Origin: an uncultured Muribaculaceae bacterium
GTDB lineage: Bacteria > Bacteroidota > Bacteroidia > Bacteroidales > Muribaculaceae
Assembly: GCA_934661195.1 (NCBI GenBank)
Contig: CAKUJD010000001.1
Location: forward strand, 186,001 to 250,000
Length of the DNA stretch: 64,000 bases
Direction: 5' to 3'
This document shows positions 7,573 to 16,883 of the stretch, piece after piece. A program made the translations under genes and the position numbers. Each line of letters begins with the position of its first letter. The first letter of the stretch is position 1. The notes beneath the pieces were generated by a model that was given only the letters and a program-made list of their open reading frames with translations, did no database searches and was not told the origin of the DNA.

Positions 7573-8895
7573 TTAGAGGGTGGTGGCGGGCTCGGCGTTG
7601 ACGGTGAGGTCGTCGTTCACGCTCAGCAGCCGCACGGGCGCTATGGTGTTGACCGCCGACTCAAGCGGCGGCACAGTGACGCGTATGTAGTTGTCGGTGA
7701 AGCCGTGCATGGGGTGGCCGGGCTGCGGCTGCTCCATGAGCACCGGGCGCACGGTGCCTATGTAGCGGCCAATGAACTCGCGCTGCTTGGCGTTGCTGAG
7801 GGCTATCATGCGGGCCACGCGCTCGCTCTTCTCGGCCTGCGTCACCACGTGGGGTATGCGCAGGGCCATGGTTCCCGGACGCTCGCTGTAGGGGAACACG
7901 TGCAGGTGCTGCACGTCGAGGCCGCTGATGAAGTCATACGATTCGGCAAAGCACTCTGCCGTCTCGCCGCGTGAGCCCACCATCACGTCGACGCCTATGA
8001 AGGCGTCGGGCATGAGGCTGCGCACGCGCTCCACCTTGGCTGCAAACAGCGCGCTGCCATAGTGGCGGCGCATAAGCTTGAGCACGGCGTCGCTGCCGCA
8101 CTGCAGCGGAATGTGGAAGTGTGGCATGAATGCGCGCGACTGGGCGCAGAATTCTATTATCTCATCGGTCAGCAGGTCGGGTTCGATCGACGAGATGCGG
8201 TAGCGCTCAATGCCCTCCACCTCGTCGAGGCGGCGCAGCAGGTCAATGAGGTGCTCGCCCGTGTTTTTGCCGAAGTCGCCAATGTTGACGCCTGTTATCA
8301 CTATTTCGCGCCCGCCTTCGGCCGCCACCTCGCGGGCCTGCGCCACAAGGCTTGCTATGGTGCCGCTGCGGCTGCGGCCGCGGGCATAGGGAATTGTGCA
8401 GTAGCTGCAGTAGTAGTCGCAGCCGTCTTGCACCTTAAGGAAGTAGCGGGTGCGGCTGCCGCACTCGCACGAGGGGCTGAAGCGTCTTATCTGCGGCGTG
8501 GGCGTCACCTCCACCACATTCTGGGGGTCGTTAAACCACCGCTCGATGTGCTGCATCACATCGGCCTTTTGCTCGCTGCCCAGCACCATGCCCACGCCGG
8601 GAATGGCTGCAATCTCCTTGCTCTTGAGCTGCGCGTAGCAGCCGGTGACTATCACCAGCGCGCCCGGATATTTGCTCACCAGCGAGCGTATGTGTTGGCG
8701 GCACTTCTTGTCGGCGAGTTCGGTTACACTGCATGTGTTCACCACGCATATGTCGGGCGTCTCGCCCTCCTTGGCGGCGGGTATGCCGTGGCGGGCAAGC
8801 GTGGCGCCAAGGGTCGCCGTCTCCGAAAAGTTGAGCTTGCAGCCCAGGGTCACAAATTTCACGCGGTGCGCGCCATTGATGGGTGTTTCGGCCAT
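7573..8895 (-). CDS. mtaB: tRNA t6A37 methylthiotransferase MtaB
   Basis: A 440-residue radical-SAM enzyme that adds a methylthio group to N6-threonylcarbamoyladenosine at position 37 of ANN-decoding tRNAs. The N-terminal UPF0004 domain supplies three cluster cysteines (C19 in TLGCKLN, C55, C86 in TGCYAQ), and the radical-SAM cluster is CDYYCSYC with C159, C163 and C166. A C-terminal TRAM-like region follows. TLGCKLNFSE rather than TYGCQMN separates it from MiaB, which is encoded at 49654. It is the first gene of the minus-strand run with the acyltransferase and has a full promoter at 8975-9005. Confidence 0.93.
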   Translation of the reverse strand: MAETPINGAHRVKFVTLGCKLNFSETATLGATLARHGIPAAKEGETPDICVVNTCSVTELADKKCRQHIRSLVSKYPGALVIVTGCYAQLKSKEIAAIPGVGMVLGSEQKADVMQHIERWFNDPQNVVEVTPTPQIRRFSPSCECGSRTRYFLKVQDGCDYYCSYCTIPYARGRSRSGTIASLVAQAREVAAEGGREIVITGVNIGDFGKNTGEHLIDLLRRLDEVEGIERYRISSIEPDLLTDEIIEFCAQSRAFMPHFHIPLQCGSDAVLKLMRRHYGSALFAAKVERVRSLMPDAFIGVDVMVGSRGETAECFAESYDFISGLDVQHLHVFPYSERPGTMALRIPHVVTQAEKSERVARMIALSNAKQREFIGRYIGTVRPVLMEQPQPGHPMHGFTDNYIRVTVPPLESAVNTIAPVRLLSVNDDLTVNAEPATTL

Positions 8896-8974
8896 TTCGT
8901 AATTATTGTTGTGTTGCTGTATAGTTCTGGGGGCGCTGGGCTTAAATTCCTTTCCCTCCCCACGAAATCGGTTG

Positions 8975-9005
8975 CAAAGTTAGTCACTTGCCGGCTAATT
9001 ACAAA
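8975..9005 (-). promoter_or_regulatory. Promoter of the mtaB operon
   Basis: Minus strand: TTTG (9002-9005), 19 bases, TAACTTTG (8975-8982). The -7 element is 80 bases before the ATG. The 310-base gap 8896-9205 otherwise holds only the -7 element of the divergent regulator gene. Confidence 0.8.
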
Positions 9006-9142
9006 ACCGTTACCCGCATTGGGCGGCCACAGCTTCACGGCGCTTTTGTCCAAAATGAAAGCTGCCTTATCCGATTTTCGCTTTTGGAACACAAAAACAG
9101 TTAAAAAGTCGCATTAGTAATATCCATATTGGAAATTATCGC

Positions 9143-9150
9143 TACTTTTG
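9143..9150 (+). promoter_or_regulatory. -7 element for the AraC-type regulator gene
   Basis: TACTTTTG matches TAnnTTTG, 56 bases before the ATG at 9206. No clear TTTG lies 19-20 bases upstream. Confidence 0.5.
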
Positions 9151-9205
9151 CACCATTCGCCACACCTGTTGGCGTAATTTCACACTTAATATTGACTACA
9201 GCACT

Positions 9206-10075
9206 ATGCAGCATAATTCACACAACGGCACTGAGCAGTGCGATTTCAACCACTTCGGATACTTCGACATCGGCCCCGACGACATTCCCAGCGGTCCGGT
9301 TGACTCTAAATACTGCCTTGTGATGTTGTGCACCAGCGGCGAGGGTGACTTTGAGGTGAACATGACCAACGTGCATCTTGAGGCCGGCACACGGTTTATG
9401 CTGGGCCACGTGCTGTATATTAAAAACGTGAAGCTCAGCCCCGACTTCAAGGCAATGCTGATGATAATCACCAACCCCTTCTCGTTCGACATGCTCACGG
9501 GCATACCCACCGAAAAACTCAGCCTCATTGCCGAAAAGCCGGCGGTGAAGGTAGAGAATCCCGACGAGTGGCAGATGCTGGTGAACCTGATGGACAACGT
9601 GCGCATGTATGCGCGCCATTCCGACCACAGCGCGGTGCGCGAAATGGTGGGCGGATGCTTCAGAATGATGATATGCACTATTGCCGAATATGAGCTGGGT
9701 GCCAATGCGCGAGAGGCGGGCAGGGCCAGCTACACCATGGCCGATGTGTATTTCAAAAAATTCATGGACTTGCTTGAGGAGCACATCAAGACGGAGCACG
9801 AGGTGGCCTTCTATGCAATGAAGCTCAACATCACCCCGAAATACCTTAGCGAAATCACCAAGCAGAAGACCAACCACAAGGCCAAGGAGGTGATTTCACA
9901 CATTCTGTCGATTAAGCTCAAGCGCGAAATGCTGTACAGCGGCAAGTCGATGAAGGTGATTGCCTACGACTACAACTTTGCCGACCAGTCGAGCCTGGGC
10001 AAGTTTTTCCGCAAAATGAACGGCATCTCGCCCAGCACGTTCAAGAAGCAGCAGGGAGCCGCTTCGCTTGGCTAA
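9206..10075 (+). CDS. AraC-family transcriptional regulator
   Basis: A 289-residue protein. The N-terminal two thirds looks like a small cupin-type sensing domain with no recognised ligand motif (LCTSGEGDFEVNMTNVHLEAGTRF, split over residues 35-58). The last 100 residues form a two-HTH AraC domain: VAFYAMKLNITPKYLSEITK near 200-220 and the second helix pair VIAYDYNFADQSSLGKFFRK near 250-270, then NGISPSTFKK. It stands alone, divergent from mtaB and ending 8 bases from the convergent small gene at 10084. The target genes are unknown. Confidence 0.88.
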   Translation: MQHNSHNGTEQCDFNHFGYFDIGPDDIPSGPVDSKYCLVMLCTSGEGDFEVNMTNVHLEAGTRFMLGHVLYIKNVKLSPDFKAMLMIITNPFSFDMLTGIPTEKLSLIAEKPAVKVENPDEWQMLVNLMDNVRMYARHSDHSAVREMVGGCFRMMICTIAEYELGANAREAGRASYTMADVYFKKFMDLLEEHIKTEHEVAFYAMKLNITPKYLSEITKQKTNHKAKEVISHILSIKLKREMLYSGKSMKVIAYDYNFADQSSLGKFFRKMNGISPSTFKKQQGAASLG

Positions 10076-10083
10076 AGCGTGTG

Positions 10084-10716
10084 TCACCACTTAGAAGGGC
10101 GTGTGCTAACCGGGCGCACGGTGGATGTGCGCAGCACCACGTCGGTAAGCGGTGAGGCGTTTTTCCAGGCCATCTCGTTGGCATAGAAGTCGCTGAGAAA
10201 CTCCTTCGTTTCCTCATCGACGCGAAATTCCTTTATCACATAGTGGCTCTCGCCCGTGGTCACATATTTTGCCACGCTGAGGGTGAGAAATGAGTCGTCG
10301 GGGTTGCTGGTGGGGGCATACACCACGAGCGACTCCACCGTATTGGTGTAGCGGTAGTCGTCGTCGGCCTCAAATGCCGCCTCCATAATGCCTATCTGTC
10401 CGTCTTCCTTCATGCCCTGGCGCATCACCACAATGGCGGGCTTGCCTTGAAATTTGAACTCACGCACCATGCGCCAGTTGTCGGTGGCGTCGTTAAGCGC
10501 CGATATGCCTTTTTGCTGGCGCCAAGTGTGCTTCAGGTCGTAGACCGACACCTCAACGGGGCTGTTGCAGTTGTCAAAATACATCACTTTGCACGACTTT
10601 TCTTTGGCTTCGCTGGCCTCGGGGTCCGACAGCAGTCCAAACAGCTGGGCGTTGGCGCTGAGGCTCACGGCCATCAGCATCACTGCAATGATGAGAAATC
10701 GCTTTGCGGTAGTCAT
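10084..10716 (-). CDS. Exported protein of unknown function
   Basis: A 210-residue protein with a clear signal peptide (residues 1-24, ending ANAQ). The mature part has no domain I recognise; it is rich in beta-type segments and looks like a small globular secreted protein (CKVMYFDNCNSPVEVSVYDL, then FQGKPAIVVMRQG). The first cysteine after the signal (in KSCKVMYFDNC) is not in a lipobox. Position opposite the AraC-type regulator gives no functional hint. A -7-like TAAATTTG lies on the minus strand at 10761-10768. Confidence 0.75.
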   Translation of the reverse strand: MTTAKRFLIIAVMLMAVSLSANAQLFGLLSDPEASEAKEKSCKVMYFDNCNSPVEVSVYDLKHTWRQQKGISALNDATDNWRMVREFKFQGKPAIVVMRQGMKEDGQIGIMEAAFEADDDYRYTNTVESLVVYAPTSNPDDSFLTLSVAKYVTTGESHYVIKEFRVDEETKEFLSDFYANEMAWKNASPLTDVVLRTSTVRPVSTRPSKW

Positions 10717-10760
10717 AGGTGGAAAAAATCGTTGAAACAGTATTATAGTTCTTCAGGCCA

Positions 10761-10768
10761 CAAATTTA
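10761..10768 (-). promoter_or_regulatory. -7 element for the exported protein gene
   Basis: The minus strand reads TAAATTTG, an exact TAnnTTTG match, 45 bases before the ATG at 10716. The -33 position is only weakly matched. Confidence 0.5.
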
Positions 10769-10872
10769 CGCTTAACTTTCGCACATCAAGCCCGGCTGGC
10801 AATAAAAATGCCGCAAAAAGCGGCAAAAACACCACAAATGGTAGTCGGCTGCCGATGCAACGTCGCAATTTA

Positions 10873-10904
10873 TTTGAATAACACGTTAAGTTACATTAAC
10901 TTTG
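10873..10904 (+). promoter_or_regulatory. Promoter of the Tricorn-like protease gene
   Basis: TTTG (10873-10876), 20 bases, TAACTTTG (10897-10904): an exact Bacteroidetes promoter. It lies 61 bases before the chosen ATG at 10965. It also argues against the upstream ATG at 10920, which would be only 16 bases from the -7 element. Confidence 0.85.
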
Positions 10905-10964
10905 CATACGTTGCACTGAATGCATCGCAACTCGATAATAATAATAACACCTATTTATACACTT

Positions 10965-13900
10965 ATGAGCAAAAAAATGATACTCACCTGCGCGCTCACC
11001 GCGGCATCGGCCTTGGCCTCGATGGCCACCACGCCGCTGTGGATGCGCTATGCGCAAATCTCACCCGACGGCACAGAGATTGTGTTCTCCTACAAGGGCG
11101 ACATCTACAAGGTGCCGGCCAAGGGCGGACAGGCCGTGCAGCTCACCTCGCAGCCGTCATACGAGTGCAACCCCGTGTGGTCGCCCGACGGCAAGCTGAT
11201 AGCATTTGCCAGCGACCGCAAGGGCAACTTCGACGTGTTTGTGATCCCGGCCGACGGCGGACAGCCTAAGCAGCTCACCTTTAACTCGGCCAGCGAGGTG
11301 CCCACCACCTTCACCGCTGACGGCAAGAGCGTGGTGTATGGCGCCGCCATTCAGGACCCTGCCTCGAGCATGTCGTTCCCCACATCGCGCCAGCCCGAGC
11401 TCTACAGCGTGCCCGTGGATGGCGGCCGCGCCAAGCAGCTGCTGGCCACCCCGGCCGAGGACGTGAAGTTCAGCCCCAAGGGCGACTTCATGCTATTTCA
11501 CGACCAAAAGGGCTTTGAAGACGCCCTGCGCAAGCACCACACATCGTCGGTGACGCGCGACATTTGGCGATACGACGTGGCCACTGGCCGCTACACCAAC
11601 CTCACCAACCGCGCCGGTGAAGACCGCTCGCCAGTGCTGTCGCCCGACGGCAGCACGGTGTATTTCCTCAGCGAGCGCAATGGCGGCTCGTTTAATGTGT
11701 GGAAGTTCCCGCTCAGCGATCCGCAAAACGCCACTCAGGTGAGCAACTTCACCTCCAACCCCGTGCGATTCCTGTCGATCGCCAACGACGGCACGCTGTG
11801 CTACACGCAAAACGGCGAGCTCTACACCCAAGTGCCGGGCCAGCAGCCCAGCAAGGTGCAGGTGTCGCTGTTTCACGACGACAGCGACCAGATTGCCAAC
11901 CTGACCATGACCAGCGGAGCCACCGAGGCTGTACCCTCGCCCGACGGCAAGCAGGTGGCGCTGGTGGTGCGCGGCGACGTGTTTGTGACATCGGTGGAAT
12001 ACGGCACCACCAAGCAGATAACCAACACCCCGCAGGCCGAGCGCGACGTGTGCTGGGGCGCTGATGGCCGCACCCTGGTGTATGCCAGCGAGCGCGACGG
12101 CAACTGGCAACTGGTGAAGGCCACCATAGGCCGCAAAGACGATCTCAACTTCCCCAACGCCACCACCATCAAGGAGGAAGTGCTGCTGCCGTCGCAGTCG
12201 GTGGAGCGCTACCAGCCCAAATATTCGCCCGACGGCAAAGAACTGGCCTATGTGGAAGACCGCAGCAAGCTCAAGGTGCTCAATGTGGCTTCGGGCGCTG
12301 TGCGCGAGGTCACCGACGGCTCGATGTGGTTTGGTTCCACCAGCCGGTTTGACTACAATTGGTCGCCCGACGGCAAGTGGTTTGCCCTGCAAATCATAGG
12401 CAACGGCCGCGACCCATATAGCGACATTGGCATTGTCAGCGCCCAGGGCGGCAAAATCACCAACATCACCGGCAGCGCCTACATCAGCGAGCAGCCCAAG
12501 TGGGCGCTCGACGGCAACGCCATCACTTGGGTTAGCAACCGCTACGGCCTGCGCAGCCAGGCATCGTGGGGCTCGCAGAGCGATGTGCTCATGGCGTTTG
12601 TCAACGAGGACGCATTCGACAAATACCGCCTGAGCAAGGAGGACTATGAGCTGCGCAAGGAGCTTGACAAGAAGGACGCTCCAAAGCCCGCCGCAGCCGA
12701 CAAGAAAAAAGGCAAAAAAGCCGACGACAAGAAGGCCGATGAGAAAAAGACCAAGCCCGTGGAGGTGGATCTGGACGGCATCAGCGACCGCGTGGTGCGT
12801 GTCACCCCCTATTCGAGCGACATCGCCTCGGCTGCCTTCTCGGCCGACGGCGAGAGCCTCTACTACCTCTCGGCGTTTGACGGCGGATACGACCTGTGGA
12901 AGATGGACCTGCGCGAGCGCAGCACCAAGCTGGTGAACAAGCTCAACTCGAAGTGGGCAGGCCTTGAACTCGACAAAGACGGCAAAAACCTGTTTGTGCT
13001 GGGCGGTTCAAAGATGGGCAAGCTGACTGTGGCCAGCGACAAGTACACCCCCATCAGCTACCGCGCCCAGATGAAGCTGAACCTGGCCGATGAGCGCGCC
13101 TACGAGCTCGAGCACGTGCACCGCGAAGTGGCCAAGAAGTTCTACAACCTGAACATGCACGGCTGCGACTGGGACGCTGTGGTGGCCAACTACAAGCAGT
13201 TTATGCCGCACATCAACAACAACTACGACTTCGCCAACCTGCTGAGCGAGGCCCTGGGCGAGCTCAACGCCTCGCACACCGGCGGACGCTACTATCCCAA
13301 CGGCCGCGGCGAGTCTACCGCCAACCTGGGCCTGCTGTTCGACCTCAACTACACAGGCAAGGGCCTGAAGGTGGACGAGGTGGTGGAATACGGCCCCTTC
13401 GACCGCGCCAAGTCGCAAGTGCGCAAGGGCACCGTGGTTGAGAAAATCAACGGCACCGAAATCACCCCCGAAAACGACTACACCGCCCTGCTCAACGGCA
13501 CCACCGGCAAGAAGACACTGGTGAGCCTTTACAGCCCCGCCACTGGCAAGCGCTGGGACGAGGTGGTGCTGCCCGTGTCGGCCAGCGAGTGGAACTCGAT
13601 GCTGTATAAGCGCTGGACCAAGCGCTGCGCCCACATTGTGGACAGCGTGTCGGGCGGACGCCTGGGCTATGTGCACCTGCAGCAGATGAACGACAAGAGC
13701 TACCGCGAGGTCTACAGCCAGGTGCTTGGCAAGTACAACAAGCGCGAGGGCATCGTGATCGACACCCGCTGGAATGGCGGCGGCCGACTGCACGAGGACA
13801 TCGAAATCCTGTTCAGTGGCCAGAAGTATTTCACTCAGGTGATTCGCGGCCGCGAGGCTTGCGACATGCCCAGCCGCCGCTGGAACAAGCCCAGCATCAT

Positions 13901-14222
13901 GGTGCAGTGCGAGGCCAACTACAGCAACGCTCACGGCACCCCGTGGGTCTACAAGCATCAGAACATAGGCAAGCTGGTGGGCATGCCTGTGCCCGGAACC
14001 ATGACCAGCGTGTCGTGGGAAGACCTGCAAGACCCCACCATGATATTCGGCATACCCATTATTGGCTATGAGCTGCCCGACGGCCGCTATCTCGAGAACA
14101 CCCAGCTCGAGCCCGACATCAAGGTGGCCAACGACCCCCACAGCCTTGTGCTCGGCACCGACCAGCAGCTGGTGACAGCAGTCAAGGAACTTCTGCGCGA
14201 AATCGACGCCAAGAAGAAATAA
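10965..14222 (+). CDS. Tricorn-like S41 peptidase, exported
   Basis: The start at 10965 is chosen because a signal peptide follows (MSKKMILTCALTAASALASM); the longer frame from 10920 lacks one. The 1085-residue protein has two beta-propeller halves with repeated SPDG-type blades (residues about 25-600). A Lys/Asp-rich linker lies near 570-600, followed by the Tricorn core domain, a PDZ-like segment (about 790-870) and an S41 peptidase domain. The expected catalytic His is in NASHTGG (His771) and the Ser in NYSNAHG (Ser987); the residue after Ser is Asn, where classical Tricorn has Asp. Export implies a periplasmic role in oligopeptide breakdown. It is monocistronic, with a strong promoter and terminator. 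Confidence 0.88.
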   Translation: MSKKMILTCALTAASALASMATTPLWMRYAQISPDGTEIVFSYKGDIYKVPAKGGQAVQLTSQPSYECNPVWSPDGKLIAFASDRKGNFDVFVIPADGGQPKQLTFNSASEVPTTFTADGKSVVYGAAIQDPASSMSFPTSRQPELYSVPVDGGRAKQLLATPAEDVKFSPKGDFMLFHDQKGFEDALRKHHTSSVTRDIWRYDVATGRYTNLTNRAGEDRSPVLSPDGSTVYFLSERNGGSFNVWKFPLSDPQNATQVSNFTSNPVRFLSIANDGTLCYTQNGELYTQVPGQQPSKVQVSLFHDDSDQIANLTMTSGATEAVPSPDGKQVALVVRGDVFVTSVEYGTTKQITNTPQAERDVCWGADGRTLVYASERDGNWQLVKATIGRKDDLNFPNATTIKEEVLLPSQSVERYQPKYSPDGKELAYVEDRSKLKVLNVASGAVREVTDGSMWFGSTSRFDYNWSPDGKWFALQIIGNGRDPYSDIGIVSAQGGKITNITGSAYISEQPKWALDGNAITWVSNRYGLRSQASWGSQSDVLMAFVNEDAFDKYRLSKEDYELRKELDKKDAPKPAAADKKKGKKADDKKADEKKTKPVEVDLDGISDRVVRVTPYSSDIASAAFSADGESLYYLSAFDGGYDLWKMDLRERSTKLVNKLNSKWAGLELDKDGKNLFVLGGSKMGKLTVASDKYTPISYRAQMKLNLADERAYELEHVHREVAKKFYNLNMHGCDWDAVVANYKQFMPHINNNYDFANLLSEALGELNASHTGGRYYPNGRGESTANLGLLFDLNYTGKGLKVDEVVEYGPFDRAKSQVRKGTVVEKINGTEITPENDYTALLNGTTGKKTLVSLYSPATGKRWDEVVLPVSASEWNSMLYKRWTKRCAHIVDSVSGGRLGYVHLQQMNDKSYREVYSQVLGKYNKREGIVIDTRWNGGGRLHEDIEILFSGQKYFTQVIRGREACDMPSRRWNKPSIMVQCEANYSNAHGTPWVYKHQNIGKLVGMPVPGTMTSVSWEDLQDPTMIFGIPIIGYELPDGRYLENTQLEPDIKVANDPHSLVLGTDQQLVTAVKELLREIDAKKK

Positions 14223-14252
14223 TAGCCGTCTCACCAATAGGCAATAATCACA

Positions 14253-14289
14253 GCAGGCGCGCCACCCAATGCGGCGCGCCTGCTTTTTT
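14253..14289 (+). terminator. Rho-independent terminator after the Tricorn-like gene
   Basis: GC-rich 11-bp arms (GCAGGCGCGCC at 14253-14263 and its complement at 14273-14283) with a 9-base loop, followed by six T. Confidence 0.92.
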
Positions 14290-14323
14290 GTGGCTTGCGG
14301 TGGCGGTTTTGAGCAAAAATCGC

Positions 14324-14331
14324 TAACTTTG
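14324..14331 (+). promoter_or_regulatory. -7 element for the SemiSWEET-rpoN unit
   Basis: TAACTTTG, exact, 55 bases before the ATG at 14387. The expected -33 TTTG is not at the usual distance. Confidence 0.55.
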
Positions 14332-14386
14332 TGTGCTGGCAGCGCTACGCCGGCACAATTGTTTCACCTCTTGACCCTAACGCAAT

Positions 14387-14701
14387 ATGACCGACATCAT
14401 CACCGACAGCTGGAGCAACATAATAGGCACACTGGCCTCAATCTCGCTGGTGTTTGGCTACCTGCCCCAGACCATCCGCACCATTCGCACCCGTTCTACC
14501 GACGACATCGCCACCGGCACTTTTCTGCTGATGGGGCTCGGAGGCTTCCTCTTTGCAGTGCAAGGCGCGCTCACGGGCAACCTGCCACTGCTGTGCACCA
14601 ACCTGCTGACCACCGTGATGAGCAGTATCATATTCAGCATTAAGATGTATAACGACCACTTCAAAGGCAAGCGGCGCAACAAGAATAGGGAAGGACAGTA
14701 G
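14387..14701 (+). CDS. SemiSWEET-type sugar transporter
   Basis: A 104-residue membrane protein with three helices (about 10-30, 44-62, 68-88), the size of a bacterial SemiSWEET, which dimerises to form a sugar channel. The PQ-loop motif is GYLPQTIRTIRTRSTDDIA (24-42), with the proline of helix 1 in place. Substrates in relatives are sucrose or glucose; none can be assigned here. It lies 4 bases upstream of rpoN, which suggests co-transcription, although a functional link is not obvious. Confidence 0.88.
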   Translation: MTDIITDSWSNIIGTLASISLVFGYLPQTIRTIRTRSTDDIATGTFLLMGLGGFLFAVQGALTGNLPLLCTNLLTTVMSSIIFSIKMYNDHFKGKRRNKNREGQ

Positions 14702-14705
14702 CATT

Positions 14706-16196
14706 ATGGGAAAGAAAACAGGACTTGCAATAGGCACCGAAACCACCATCAAGACCAAACCGTGGCTCACGGCGGTGCAGCGCGAACTCGGGCCGGCGCT
14801 CGAGAGCAACAACAATGAGTTTGACGATAAAGTTAAGCAGGAACTCGACGACAATCCCGCCCTTGAAAAGGTGGAGAACGACAATAACGACATCAACACC
14901 AAGGACGAAGACGGACGCGACTTCACCGACGACATCCGCCCCAACAGCGATGACGACGACGATGCCGCCTACCGCAGCCGGCAGCGCAATGCGCGCAACG
15001 ACAGTCCTGACGATGACGATGACTCGCCGCACCACGAGGTGGTGGCCGAGAAGTCGCTGGCCGACGACCTGATGGAGCAGATGGGTGAGCAGCGGCTCAC
15101 CGACCGCCAGCGCGTGATAGCGCAATATGTGATTGGTTCGCTCACCGACGACGGCTACCTGAAGACTTCAAGCATGGACATAGCCGACGACATCACGTTC
15201 AACTCCGGGCTCGACATTGAGGTCGACGACGATGAGGTGGAGGCGGTGGCGCAGATGCTGAGGCGGCTCGACCCCCCTGGCATAGGGGCACACGACCTGC
15301 GCGACTGCCTGCTGCTGCAGCTGCGGCGGCTGCCGCGGCAGTCTGCTGTGGGCTTTGCCACCGAAATTTTAGAAAATATGTGCGACGGGCAGTGCAGCCT
15401 GCTGGCCAAGCCCGACCGCGTGAGCCGCATAGCCAAAATCACTGGCCGAAGCGCAGCCGATGTGGAGCGGGCCATGGGCATAATCACCAAGCTAAATCCC
15501 AAGCCCGGCAACGCCTATGGCGGCTCGGCAAGCGAGGCCCGGCAGCAGCAAATATCTCCCGACTTCATAGTGGAGGTCAACGACCACGACAAAGTGACCA
15601 TCACTCTCACCAACAGCATTCCAGAACTGCAGGTGAGCGAGAGCTATCAGAGCAGCGCCGACTACTTTAAGGACCACAAGCCGCGCTCTGCGCAAGAGGC
15701 CGACGAGGCCAAGCTGGTGAAGCAGCAAAGCATGAGGGCAATGACATTTATCGAGGTGGTAAAGCGCCGGCAGCACACGCTGTTCAATGTGATGAAGTCG
15801 ATAGCCAGCCGGCAGCACGGCTACATTCTGAGCGGCGATTATGCCGACTTGCGCCCAATGACGCTGAAGGACGTTGCCGCCGACACCGGGCTCGACATGT
15901 CGGTGGTGTCGCGTGCGTGCAACAACAAATATGCGTCTATGCCGTGGGGCATAAAGTCGCTTAAGTCGTTCTTCTCCGAGGGTATCAAGACCAGCGACGG
16001 GGGCACAGTGTCGGCCCGCGAGGTGCAGAGTGCGCTGCAGCAAATAGTTGACAGCGAGGACAAGAGTGCGCCCATGAGCGACGAGGAGCTCAGCCGGAAG
16101 CTTAAGGAGCGCGGCTACAGCATAGCGCGCCGCACGGTGAGCAAATACCGCGAGCTGCTGAAGATTCCCTCGGCCAACATGCGCCGCAAGGCATAA
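14706..16196 (+). CDS. rpoN: RNA polymerase sigma-54 factor RpoN
   Basis: A 496-residue sigma-54. Region I appears at the start (LTAVQRELGPALESNNNEF is replaced relative to the usual Gln-rich helices). A very acidic region II follows (residues about 45-110, including runs of Asp), then the core-binding domain and the DNA-binding domain with an HTH (TLKDVAADTGLDMSVVSRA, near 385-405). The RpoN box is ARRTVSKYRE near 478-487. Sigma-54 needs AAA+ activators; none is encoded in this window, so its regulon is not visible. It may be co-transcribed with the SemiSWEET gene upstream and the PAP2 gene 48 bases downstream. Confidence 0.95.
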   Translation: MGKKTGLAIGTETTIKTKPWLTAVQRELGPALESNNNEFDDKVKQELDDNPALEKVENDNNDINTKDEDGRDFTDDIRPNSDDDDDAAYRSRQRNARNDSPDDDDDSPHHEVVAEKSLADDLMEQMGEQRLTDRQRVIAQYVIGSLTDDGYLKTSSMDIADDITFNSGLDIEVDDDEVEAVAQMLRRLDPPGIGAHDLRDCLLLQLRRLPRQSAVGFATEILENMCDGQCSLLAKPDRVSRIAKITGRSAADVERAMGIITKLNPKPGNAYGGSASEARQQQISPDFIVEVNDHDKVTITLTNSIPELQVSESYQSSADYFKDHKPRSAQEADEAKLVKQQSMRAMTFIEVVKRRQHTLFNVMKSIASRQHGYILSGDYADLRPMTLKDVAADTGLDMSVVSRACNNKYASMPWGIKSLKSFFSEGIKTSDGGTVSAREVQSALQQIVDSEDKSAPMSDEELSRKLKERGYSIARRTVSKYRELLKIPSANMRRKA

Positions 16197-16244
16197 TCAA
16201 GCTGAAGAAACTGAGAAACTACAGATTTATTATTACATAGATAT

Positions 16245-16883
16245 ATGCGACGATTCACATTCGACAAACTCATAACTGCGCTGGCCCGCTTTCTGTCGTC
16301 GGCGCTAAGCCCGCTGCTCATGTCGGCCTACGGCGTGTTTCTCACGCTGTGGGTGTCGTTCCTGTGCAGTCTTGCCCCCGGTGTGCGCTGGGCGGTGGTG
16401 ATGGTGGTGTTTGGCATCACATGCATAATGCCAGTGATTTTGATTGCCATACTGCACAACTTCAAGATAATCACCGACAAGCGTCTCGACAGCCGCCGCG
16501 AGCGCCTAATTCCCTACATTGGCGGCATTGCGTGCAGCATTGCAGCCGCATTCTATCTTGGCCACATCCACTCACCGGCGTGGTTTGTGATGTTTCAGGC
16601 CGGCGCCGCCCTCACGGCTATGGTGCTGATGCTGGTGAACCTTAAGTGGAAAATCAGCGCCCATCTGGCAGGCATCGGCGGCGTGGTGGCGCTGCTCTAT
16701 CAAATTCATGTGCAGGGCTTGGAGGCGTTCAACCTGTTTTGGGTGATATGCGCAGCCATTCTCTTGGCTGGCATGCTTGGCACATCGCGCATCATTCTTG
16801 GCCGCCACACTTTTGCGCAGGTGGCCGCAGGATTTGTGGTGGGGTATGCTTCGGTTTCGCTTATGATCAGCTGCTTTGGTTAA
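16245..16883 (+). CDS. PAP2-superfamily membrane phosphatase
   Basis: A 212-residue membrane protein with about six hydrophobic segments. The three PAP2 motifs are visible in reduced form: KRLDSRRERLIP (K-x6-RP-like, near 85-96), a degenerate second motif KISAHLAG (SAH in place of PSGH, near 133), and SRIILGRHTFAQ (SRxxxxxH, near 182). Relatives dephosphorylate undecaprenyl pyrophosphate or lipid phosphates at the inner membrane. The weak second motif leaves activity uncertain. It overlaps the convergent glycosyltransferase gene by four bases (16880-16883). Confidence 0.72.
   Translation: MRRFTFDKLITALARFLSSALSPLLMSAYGVFLTLWVSFLCSLAPGVRWAVVMVVFGITCIMPVILIAILHNFKIITDKRLDSRRERLIPYIGGIACSIAAAFYLGHIHSPAWFVMFQAGAALTAMVLMLVNLKWKISAHLAGIGGVVALLYQIHVQGLEAFNLFWVICAAILLAGMLGTSRIILGRHTFAQVAAGFVVGYASVSLMISCFG

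Noticed and set aside
10920..10964. Upstream ATG for the Tricorn-like gene
   Set aside because: It is only 16 bases after the -7 element and would bury the signal peptide behind 15 extra residues.
10717..10964. Possible extra gene in the divergent gap before the Tricorn-like gene
   Set aside because: Only promoters are seen; the frames there are short and AT-biased.
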